NCBI GenBank assembly: GCA_045837725.1
Contig: JBEWZL010000179.1
Coordinates: 677,950-741,949 of the forward strand
Length of the DNA stretch: 64,000 bases
Direction of reading: 5' to 3'
Source: Vermamoeba vermiformis
Taxonomy: Eukaryota; Tubulinea; Echinamoebida
This document shows, in pieces, positions 1 through 10,515 of this stretch. The notes below the pieces were generated by a model that had not been told where the DNA came from, made no database searches, and was given only the letters and a program-made list of their open reading frames with translations. Position numbers and translations under genes: made by a program. The stretch's first letter is position 1. Every line of letters begins with the position of its first letter.

Positions 1-361
1 TAGAAGTGATCTACAACGCTGGAAAAAAATGCGCTTACTCCCTATTATATAGGCCGCAATATTCAAAGTAAGTTGCTACAATATATTGACGGATCCGACT
101 TCAATCGTAATTTTAATATTTACTTATTTTTCAAAAATATTCGTTTTTTATATTCTACGCTATTTAACGTAACTTACGACTGCAACAGGAAAGTGTGCAC
201 CATCTGAACCATAGAAAATACCAAAATAATGGAGGCGGCGCTACGACCAATAGTTTCTCCAAATTAGGTAAGGAAACGGAGGCGGATGTTCTCGAAGAAT
301 CGAAATTTGGTTGTCATAAATAACCAATTTAACTTTATCTCATTAAAGTCACAACACCATA
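1..361. other. left-edge intergenic DNA, no gene seen
   Basis: AT-rich sequence ahead of the first gene. I see no convincing reading frame or splice pattern here; it probably holds the promoter and 5' leader of the gene starting at 362. Confidence 0.5.
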
Positions 362-2370
362 ATGAAGCACAACAAGTTACACGAGGGCGAGATCGCGCTG
401 CAAAGGATTACTAAAGTAGACGGCGAGATCTATGATGTAAGCTTAACAGTGAATCAGACGTTATATACTTATTTGTGTACTCATATATAAATATTATAGA
501 TGGTCGGTAGGGTCTTTAGGAGCTACATGCCAGATCAGCACCGAATATTTTTCGGAAATCAACCTTACTTAGCGCTCGGTAAGTGATATAGCCATAAACA
601 GATAAAATATGTATATACTCATATTTAATAGGCTCTATTGATGCTGACGGCAGACCTTGGGCTAGTATCGTAGTTGGAAAACCTGGATTCGCTTCGTCGC
701 CGCTCCCCACTTTACTCCAAATCAAAACTAATATTATACCTGGTACGCAAAAATTATAACTACTCTATACAAGCAATGAGATTGCTGACGAATTACAATA
801 CAGGTGATCCACTAAAGAAGGCAATTAAAAATGGATCTTATATCGGAATGGTTGGAGTTGAACTGCCAACAAGAAGACGCAACAGAATGAATGGCAGAAT
901 TATTGAAGTAAAATCTGGTCAGCACGATACATCCGACAACTTTTTCATCAAAGTAGATCAGAGTTTTGGAAATTGTCCGAAATACATCCAAACACGCTCA
1001 ATCGAGATTGATGGACAAAAATTATCAGCATTAAGTCAAATTAAACCTCCAACAGTATCAACGTCATTGAATGAAGAACAGATCTCGTTGATCCGGAAGA
1101 GCGACACTTTCTTCGTGGCCAGCAGCTACGTGCCCAATGACACAGACCCCTCGTCAGGTGCAGATGTTTCACATAGGGGAGGCAAGCCTGGATTTGTTGT
1201 GGTGCTCAATGAAACGACGCTCAAGTGGCCTGATTACACCGGCAAGTACGTGTCACGCAAACATAGTTTTGTCATGCAAAAATGTTCCTAACGATTTCGA
1301 CTTCAGTTTCATCTTCAATACACTAGGCAATATATACAAGAATCCTAAATGCGGCCTTGTTTTTCCGAACTTTGAGACTGGTGACGTGCTTCAAATGACA
1401 GGCGAAGCATACATTTTGTTCGACGAAAAATCCTTGCCCGGTGCACAGCGTATGGTGCAGTTTAATATCAAAGAAGTACGACACACGAAGGCCGCACTGC
1501 CATTCAAATCACAGTTCTTGGAGTACTCACCTTACTCACCTGAAATTGAGTGTAAGTGTCACCTTTGGAGAGTCATACACGAAGACTAATATCCGTCTTA
1601 CAGTCGGACCTGGCATCAACCCAGAGACAGGCGTCAAGGGCTATACGTTGCAATGTTGTGACATTCGACAGGAGACACCTGACACGAAGACTTATCAGCT
1701 GTGCGGTGAGATTGCATTGACTAACAATCAAGTCCCTGGTCAATACGCGACATTCGACATAGAAATCAATGGTCAGAATTACGTCAGAACATGGACTATA
1801 TCATCTGCTGGCGCCAAGTCAGACTACTCGATTGAAATCACAGTCAAGCGGAAAAAAGGCGGAATTGTGTCGAACTATCTGTTCGATAACTTTACGCTCG
1901 GCAGTGAGATTAAACTGACGGGCATGGGTGGAGAATTCACGTTGAAGAATGCGCTGGGAAACAAACAAAAGTTGCTTATGATCGCTGCTGGCACGGGCAT
2001 TACGCCATTTATGTCAATGTTACAAGGACTCTTTGGACAACAACCAACACACGACTTCACAAAGCTTGACATTGTCTTATTATACTCGAATAGGACATTA
2101 GCAGATTCGATCTTCTTGACGGAGTTAATGACGCTGACATCGGTGTCTGAAGGGCACTTTAAACTACTCGGAGTTACCACGCAGGAAGAAGTTGATTGGC
2201 TTTTGCACGGCAGAATTGATAAAAAAATGATTATTGATCACGTGCCTGACTTGCACGAACGGCGAGTAGCCCTGTGTGGTCCTGAAGAGTTCATGAAGCA
2301 CGTGCAAGATCAACTCAGTGAATTGTCGTTTCCTTTAGCTGATTGTTTGTTAGAGAACTATAATTTCTAA
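362..2370 (+). CDS. PNPOx-like / FAD-NAD(P)H oxidoreductase fusion flavoprotein
   Basis: Six exons (362-436, 500-578, 632-742, 804-1245, 1307-1551, 1604-2370) join in phase into 572 residues. The N-terminal half resembles a pyridoxamine-5'-phosphate-oxidase-type FMN-binding split barrel (GSIDADGRPWASIVVGKPGF, then a second barrel-like stretch). The C-terminal half is a ferredoxin-reductase-type module: an FAD-binding barrel with RTWTISS, an NAD(P) loop AAGTGITPFMSML and a late CGPEEFM motif. Bacteria and fungi are known to carry comparable fusions. The likely role is electron transfer from NAD(P)H through FAD to an FMN or haem acceptor in the cytosol; the substrate is unknown. The start is the first ATG and opens directly into a conserved-looking helix. 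The C-terminal domain is certain; the exact family name of the N-terminal part is my judgement. Confidence 0.88.
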
Positions 2371-2599
2371 TAAACGAAGCAACCGTCAATCACGCGAGAT
2401 ATTTTTGGGTTTTTCTTATCGTATCTTCTAGAACCTGAAGAAAAAACCATCTTCACTTAATTCGTACTCCAATAAAGCAACTCCATTGAATGCAGATGCA
2501 GTTGTAAGAAGTAGGTGCTTACAGGCTTTTGTTCGTCAGTTGCTGCGAAATAAGTTATTTTTGTAAATATTTAAAAAGAAGAACAGTGCACTCCTTCAA

Positions 2600-5500
2600 A
2601 TGTCCTTATGGCTAAAGGCATGTACAATACTGCTGTTCATTGCGTGCATTGATAGCATGCAATGGAGAGAGCCAACGTCTTGGACATTTATGGGCGTTTT
2701 GGATGGGCACGATTACTCTCGCGGAAGTCGCGCGTATTTTTGGAAACCTAATTGCCCGCATGGTAAATAATCCATATAATATACGAACGATCGAAATTCA
2801 AATAAACAAATTAGTGCAAATTATTTTTAATTTTTCGTTCGAAAGTGTCAGATGCCGTGTCATTAAATATCCTTTAATTTAATTTTCTACTTCATAATAT
2901 ATTAGTATTGTTAGAAAATAGTATTGAATAATTTTCGGCTTCAGTGAAATGAAGCGCTTTCCAGTCACATTTCTGATCTCTCGATTAGGCTTTTTACGCA
3001 TTGGTGACGCGGTAACATCCGAAAATATCATACCCACACGAGTAATTGCCTGTGTATTTGGTCAAGATTACGAAATTACGCCTATATCTCACGATATGAT
3101 GACGCTCATTTACGATCCCGCAAATAGCGAACTATTATTTTATCGAGGATTCGCACCAGGTACTAATTCAATAATGCTATAATATTATTTACTACTATTT
3201 ACATGACTAACAATAATCAACCGTTCTCGTATTATCGGACTAGCAAACTCGATCTGACATTTCTCAACGATTATAGGACCCGTAGCAATGTTAGGCACGA
3301 TGATTACAACAACAGCATCATTTACGCCTGATGTTGGACGCGGAAAAAGATCAACAGAAGCTGTTCAAGCGGTCGATCCGAACCTTCAATTTTATGCGGC
3401 TTTTATTGGGCCTTGTCTGGGCACCCATCAAGTAAGAAATTCTACCGCTCGCTATATTTAGCAATATAATTAACTATTTAAACACCCAGTGGTGCGATCT
3501 GACTTCGCGTTTCGAATCCGTGGGTCAGTTTATCATTGGATTTAATCCATTCGAAGCGCTTCACTTCTCAATGCCTGGAAATTTATTTTTACCGGCGTCC
3601 AATCCAAATCCATCGATATTGGGCTGCTTAGCGAAGAAATGTACGGAAAGAACGATTTTGAAATTTGTTTCTCGTTCACTGAAACTATCATTAGGTGCCT
3701 GTGGCGGCTGCGTGCATGGAAATTGTACCGAAGATGGGCGCTGCGATTGTCACCCTCAATGGATGGGTCTTAGTTGTGACAGTAAGAAACCACATCAGAT
3801 CCGAATGTTGTTTCGTTTACTAATTTGGCGAAATATTGCAGAGGATATTAATGAATGTGCGCAAGGCACCGCTCAATGTGACCCACTCGTAGAATGTATT
3901 AATGACATGGGCGGATATAGCTGTGGTAAGTACTAGAAACTTCTAGAACAACATTGTCATTCGAAAATCTTTTGACACGAGCATCCGTTTGACTTTTTTT
4001 GACTGAAAGTTCAATTATACACTATGGTACATGATAATATCAATATATGGGCTCTATAATTAATTTTTGAAAGTTTTACGCCGTTCACATTTTGACACTT
4101 TTGACAGGTCCGTGTCCTCCAGGCTTCAATGACATCTACAGCAACGGCACACTATGCGAAGGTAAATACTATAATGTATCATCTTTTGGTCCTAGTAATA
4201 ATACTGTAGTACATTAGATATCGACGAATGTGCAGATCCAACGCTCAATAATTGTGCGTCGTTGGGATTAAATTGCACAAATTTGCCGGGGAGATTTCAA
4301 TGCACGGACTGCGAGGTTGGCAGCTACAGACCCACCCCGGGCTTGCAATGCAGATTTCAGTCGTGTGGCAATGGCAAGTGGGACGACAAAGAGGAGTGTG
4401 ACGGTGGACTCGGCTGCTTTGCGAATAATTGCACTTGTTCGCCGCTGTGGGAACCTACTGTCCCGCGCTCACCTGACTGTCAACGACGTAAGAAAATTCT
4501 TGCAACACTTCATACAAACCTTTACGACTTTCCAAATTTGGAATTAATTGCTCTATTGCTTTGAAGAGAGGCGTTTCCTAATTTGGTCATATCCTTTAGG
4601 TTGCGGAAATCTGAGACTGGATCTGCCCGAAGAACAATGCGACGGCGGTGAAGGCTGTCGAGCAGAGCTGTGCATTTGCAACACTGGTCGCGGCTATCAG
4701 CCCATCAATTCAACTTCGTGTGGCTTCAGTAAGTGATGCACACCATTGTTTTCCTATTGTCATTGCTACTTGCAAATGATTTTTTGCATATGACACGTGT
4801 CACATATCGAATGACTCAATCATCTATGTTATGATGAATTACTTATTGTGAATTGTGTTGTAGGACTGACAGACCCCGAAGATATTTTGTGTGCTCGGCT
4901 TTCAGGCAATGGCTGCGAAGAATGCACGCAATTCAACTGCATTTGGTGTCCGAACGAAGAAATCTCTTGCGTGCCCAGATCGAGACCCACTGGTGGTTGC
5001 ACAAGTACGTACAATGAAAATAAATTTATTCTATCCATTGATTTTTTAGATAAAATGAGGTGCATTAATAGTGAAATTTTACTATAAATTCCAATAATCG
5101 TGCTAAATGATATTAATTTTTTGTAATTATCAGCCACGTGCAATGGTGCCATCGTAAATCCACCAGCTGATGACGTGGCAACTGAAAGTCTGAACAAAAT
5201 CATTTTGATTATTTCACTAGTCGGTGCAGCGGTGATTGTCGTTGCAGGCATTGGCATTGGTGTGCTGATCATTTATCGACGAAGAAAACGATTGAAACGA
5301 TTGGAGGAAGAGCGATTACTCGATTTGGAACGGAAACGTATGGCTGCTGTTTCCAAATATGGAATTGCTCGGTCAGAAGTTGGTCAAACTACCGCTGGTG
5401 AATGGAACCCGCCAAATGATTCTACGTACGAAATTTCATTTTTTATTAATTAAACGCTAATTTTTTGCGACAGGCTAATCTTGGTCGAACAATTGCCGTT

Positions 5501-7184
5501 CACGGTAAGTAAAATGACTTTCCTAATTTGGTAGCACGAAGTTGATGAATGTTTTTCAGATGTCCAAAGCGGTGTTTGATTTTAACAACGGAGAAAATCA
5601 GTTCAAAGTCAATTCACTTTACGTTGACCGCGTCACAATCTCGCTCAAAGATAAAGTCCCAAAACCACCGAAAAAACACAAGAAAATGGACGAAGACAAA
5701 ATTCCGCTGGTCACGCAGACTGAACACAAGAAACGGTCCGGCGAGGCTGATGAAGTTCATTTTGTCTTTCACAACGTCGACTCGCACAAATATCGCTTGG
5801 AATTTATGCCGAATTCGGGCTACTTAAAGAAGGTACAGTACAGCATGATTAAGCGCATATATTGTTGACACGTGTCAAAATACGAGCACGTGGATATCAT
5901 TTACAATGGCCTAACGGCACACTTGCGATATTTTAACGTGTCAAAGTGTCATAATGTCAAACTCATACTAATGTTTTTTTGTTCATTAGGGCAAAGACCT
6001 TGATATCACAGTGACTATGGAAGTTAAAATGACCACTGAAGTCGAGATAGTGGCTGGCATAGAACTGCCGGACTATCACCAGCATTCGTTTGTCATGTCA
6101 CCAATCACAAGCGAGTTATCGTCCTTCATCGACTTGGACGAAATTGAGCTGGACTCGCGCAAGCCTCTAGGCGACGGCGCCTTTGGAATTGTGTACAAAG
6201 GAATGGTAAGTACGACGTAGCATTAATATCAGAGGGCTAACAAAGTGTTGCGTAACAGTACCGCGGTCAAGATGTCGCTGTCAAAATTTTGAAGATGCAA
6301 GATATGCCTGAAGAAATGCTCGATGAATTTGATCGTGAAATCGATCTAATGAACAAACTAAGGCATAAAAATATTGGTACGTGAATTTGGTTTCGTTTGC
6401 CCAATGACATTTTTTTGCTGACCGTTGATTAGTGCAATTTATTGGTGCCTCCAAAGTCGTAGGAAAACTCGCCATAGTTACGGAGTTTATTGAGTTCGGC
6501 AACTGCCATCACGTAAGTCACAAGAGAATCTGCAAATCATTCATGAAACAACTCTAACCCCTGCCCAATCAGCTGTTGCACCAATCATCGAAACCGCTCG
6601 AGTTCGATTTCAAAGTTAAAATCGCGTTAGATGCAGCACGTGCCATCAGATTTCTTCACCAAAACAATATCCTGCATCGCGATATCAAGCCTGATAACTT
6701 GCTGATTGTCTCGTTGGACACGCACGCTCCTGTTGCGGCCAAACTTACGGACTTTGGTACATCACGAGCAGTCTCAAAACTGTCCAATCAGTACACGACT
6801 GGCATTGGCACGCCATCGTACATGGCTCCAGAGATATTGGCAAAGAAGCCTTATGACACCAAGGCTGATGTTTATAGGTACGACGAGCGGATCAGATCTG
6901 ATCTGCAAACCTTTCGCTAACGATTCCTATTCAGTTTCGGCATATTATTATGGTCTCTATATACTCAAAAAGAGCCTTATCTTTGGATCGAGCACAGCTG
7001 GGAAGTCGCGCAATTCGTTCTGCAAGGCAAAAGAGAAATCATTCCCGCTGATTGTCCGGCACTCTACGCGCAGTTAATTGCACAGTGTTGGGCTCAAGAC
7101 CCTGAACAACGACCAAATATGGAAAGCGTTATCAGCACTTTGGAGAACATCGTCAAGCTATCAAAATTTTGGACGGGCATGTAA
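2600..7184 (+). CDS. receptor-like TKL protein kinase with EGF and PSI-like extracellular domains
   Basis: A first exon (2600-2762) encodes a signal peptide (MSLWLKACTILLFIACIDS). Later exons give a cysteine-rich ectodomain: EGF repeats with calcium-binding type EDINECAQ (about 3841) and DIDECADP (about 4219), two CGNG..ECDGG-type Cys repeats (about 4360 and 4610), and a PSI-like segment (CEECTQFNCIWC, about 4915). One transmembrane helix at about 5197-5270 is followed by an RRRKR stop-transfer. The cytoplasmic part carries a TKL kinase: GDGAFGIVYKG loop, VAVKIL lysine, HRDIKPDN catalytic loop, DFGTS, a PSYMAPE activation segment and DVYSFGILLW. All key kinase residues are present, so it should be active. 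About 13 introns are consistent. The junction between exon 1 and the exon near 2945 does not keep phase in my model, so a small exon may be missing or the true start may differ. The ligand is unknown. Confidence 0.85.
4791..4802. promoter_or_regulatory. intronic palindrome TGACACGTGTCA
   Basis: Perfect 12-bp palindrome with a CACGTG core, inside an intron of the receptor kinase gene. It is one of five identical sites in the window. Its function is unknown; CACGTG is the classic E/G-box core bound by bHLH and bZIP proteins. Confidence 0.5.
5866..5877. promoter_or_regulatory. intronic palindrome TGACACGTGTCA
   Basis: Second copy in the receptor kinase gene. The same intron also has the half-sites ACGTGTCA and AGTGTCA at about 5937-5955, giving a local cluster of TGACAC elements. 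Confidence 0.5.
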
Positions 7185-7241
7185 AATTGGCGTAAAGATC
7201 TTTAACCGAAACTTTTTCTGAAGCTTTAAAATAACACCACA

Positions 7242-10200
7242 ATGCTCGCCCAAGGTTTAACCCTTGTTTTTCGGAGAGTGAAGAATTTACACAGGCCAAG
7301 AAGCTGCGCCAATCTTGCAAGCAAAGTCGAATCTGATCTTGGGACGAAATTTTCCTCTTTTCTTTTAAACCAACGTAGAGGTACGTAGCATACGTGAAAT
7401 ATTTATTACGACGCGACCTTTCTTCCAGCAATTTATTGTAGCAATCCGATCCGAATCTGACGGTCAAACTCCAAATAACTTTAAATTTATTTAGGATATG
7501 CGAAGAGGGTCCAAACCAAACTAACGAATCAAAAGGAAGCTCCTCCTTTAGTGTTGCCACCGGGTAAGACCAGATTTGCACCTAAAATCAACGGATCCGT
7601 TATATTTTCCAGCAATACAAGTACAGCCATAAGAAGCAAAATATTCCGTGTATAAATTGAAAGCTAATATTTTGTTCGATAGTTGAACCTGCAGCACGTG
7701 CGGTGATACCTGCAAACCGGCAATTCGTACCGTTTGAAGAGCGAACAGTTGCTTGGAAATTCAACGATCGATGCCAGCCAAATACACTTAAATTTCGCGT
7801 GGCTTATTACGGAATTGATAATTACAATGCTGTGACTTCGAGTCAATGGAGCATCGATGGCAGAGCGCCGATTATAGCACCTTTTTTTAACCGCGATGAA
7901 GTGCTGTTGGACATGTTGGGTGGTCTTTACTACAATGTAATGCAGCGTGGGACATTTAAACCAAAATATTCTGTCCAAATGCTGACTCCCGGCTCTGGCA
8001 AGACACGAATGCTCACTGAGTGGGTCATGCAAGCATTTGCTAACAGAAAAGTCATTGATGGATTCTTGGCCAACACCACTGACACGCAAACGCGCCGAAA
8101 GTTCTTGAACACGTTGTATAGATCAGCGTACAAGCAGCACACAATTCTTTCGTATGGAAGATCATGGGTTGCCAAAAGTACGGAAGTGACGGATTTGCAG
8201 ACAGGTATGTTTGACCAATCACATTCAGCTCAGTACTAACTTTGAATAGCTCTGGTCGACATAGTTATACGAACCATATTGAGTAGGCATTCAGGCCAGT
8301 CTATTGAATTTAAAGGCAGACTCATTCAAATCAATCCTGAGACTGCTAAAGAGTACTTTGGTCTCCACACTCATACTGGAGAGCCAGAGCTAACAAAACT
8401 GGTTGCACTGTTTGTGGCGATGGCTGACATCACTTATGAAGACCCTGAAGTGCTACCCTTCCCACAGGATGGTTTGCTTGAAGGCAAATGCAATGTATTC
8501 TTTTGTATTGATGAGTGCCAAGTACGTACATTATAAAGTGATTACAAATCTAATACATCACCAGACTTTCAGTGAAAGGTTTAAGAGCAAAAACAAAACA
8601 GATGGTTTGTATTTGCTGTTTAGAGATGTTGCTGCAAGAAACCAAGAGTTAATGGAACAGAATGGAATATCTCCTTTTTGGTTTGCAGTGGGCACACATC
8701 TACCTGGCAGATTCTTTGACATTGAAGGCAATCAATCTCAATTTGACATTATTGTTCCCTCTCTCAGCAATCTATTGGATGTCAAGTACTTGGTGCAAAT
8801 ATGCAAACAGTACCTCCACTACAAGTTGCCTTCAGAATACTGCAAAGATGACACTAGGTATGAGCATAAGTCACTTTTTTTGCTTTACTTAGTACTAAAG
8901 GATTCTTCAGTACTCTACCTGAGCTTCCCAATGCTGTGGCCAAGGCACTTGTTCGTAATTACCTTAAAACTTTTGGCAACCCTCGAGCAGTTGAACGGCT
9001 TATCTTTGCAGCACTTACACATCTCAGCACTATACCTGAGTTAACAAGTCATGACCTTCGGAAAAGAATTGACAGGTTTGATAAGCAGCTTGATCAAGAG
9101 CTGCTCACCATCTTTGCCCCAACAACTCTCACAGGACCCCAGAAGGACATTGCCAAGCTTAGTATTGCAGCTGCTTTTTGCTGTGACCTGGCATATGACA
9201 ACCCAATTCGTGGCCTAAAAGTTGCACCAAAGGCTTTGGTCTCTTCTGGTTACCTCTCAGTTTGGAGAAGAGAACAACCAAGTAATCCAACAGATGGTTT
9301 AGCAAAGTACCATTTCACTCATCCATTCTTCACTTTCACTGCTGCTGAGATGGAAAAAGAAATTTTGCAGAGCCAAGTCCAGGAGAGTGAGTATTGGACT
9401 CCATACCACATCTCTTTAGCATCTCTGGTGCTGAAAAAAGAATGTGCAGATTATTTGATGACACAGATGAAAGGTGAAAGCTTTGAAAAAACTGTGGCTA
9501 GCTCATTATATGCTAGATATGTGATGGCATTGAAGAAGCGCAAAGGTATTGTTAAATTGTTCATTCTTCATTCAACTGACACCAATTTCAGATTTGCTGT
9601 TAAGTGACATATTTCCTGCAAAGAATATACCTGCTTTTCTTAGCAACGTCATGGTAAGGATTTTCTGCCGGTTGCTACATTTACAAGTTTTTTTCAGGTG
9701 AAACTCAATGGAGTTGTCAAATTAAAAAAACATGCCTCCAGTAACTCAAGACTGGTGCATGATGCAATAAAGGAGCATAAAGTAGTTGCCATAGATGTTG
9801 GAAACTCAAAGATTGCAGATGTGTTACTGCCAATTACAATACCAGGATCAGAGTGGCAGGTAATTGTTGGTTTTCAATGCAACAAGTACGCTGGAAAAGT
9901 AAGTCGCTACTCAAACAAACAACTTACTTAACTATTACAAAATCCTCCCCTACAAGACTATTTGAGCAATTGCAAGACATCTCTGAGTCGTGGGGTTTTC
10001 TTTGTGGGCATTGCACCTGTCCAACATGCTAATAAGAAGGTAAGCTAGCATTAGTCTTTTGATTTTCTAACCAGTATCAACAGTTCATTTCTCAACTCTC
10101 TAATGATGAAAGAAGCCATGCTTTTCTTGCTGAAGCAAGTGAGCTAGTCTCTCCATTATACTTAGTAGGAATGAGTTTTGTCCCACAAAACCCAGCACCC

Positions 10201-10290
10201 CTGCCAAAAGTGCAAATATCATGTCTGGAAAAAAACTCACCATCACAGATTGAGACCCCTGCTGATTATACCAAAGATCACAGGTCTTGA
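7242..10290 (+). CDS. Crinkler-like P-loop NTPase
   Basis: The first three exons (7242-7380, 7495-7563, 7683-8204) and those that follow join in phase into a roughly 750-residue protein. It has a Walker A motif (TPGSGKTR, about 7985) and a Walker B motif ending IDECQ (about 8518), followed by a TFSERFKSKN segment and long helical regions. This arrangement matches the NTPase part of Crinkler-type proteins, a family described in oomycetes, fungi, amoebae and animals. The first exon encodes a basic, acid-free N-terminus (MLAQGLTLVFRRVKNLHRPR) that looks more like a mitochondrial presequence than a Crinkler LFLAK header; this is inference. No frameshift or internal stop is needed. The intron near 9899 needs acceptor ...TTGCAAG at about 9980 to stay open. 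The gene ends 225 bp from the convergent F-box gene. Family assignment is moderate; the NTPase call is firm. Confidence 0.75.
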
Positions 10291-10515
10291 GCCAGCAGTG
10301 CTTGTGCATCTGTCAGGCGTTGACTTAACCAAATGTTACAACTTTTGAAATAAACAAGTATTTACTACGGAAATTTGAAGCACCCTCACTGTTAGTCTAT
10401 CAGTCTAGACCATGGTGCTAAAACAACATTTGACTTGTACTGACTACTTCAGAGTCTACACGAGTCTTGGGCCTACTTAAGCCAATTCATCTGTTCAACA
10501 GCTCGCTAAACGTCA

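Noticed and set aside
7153-7581. 142-aa minus-strand open frame
   Set aside because: It overlaps the first exons of the Crinkler-like gene, has no splice context, and its composition does not look like a conserved protein.
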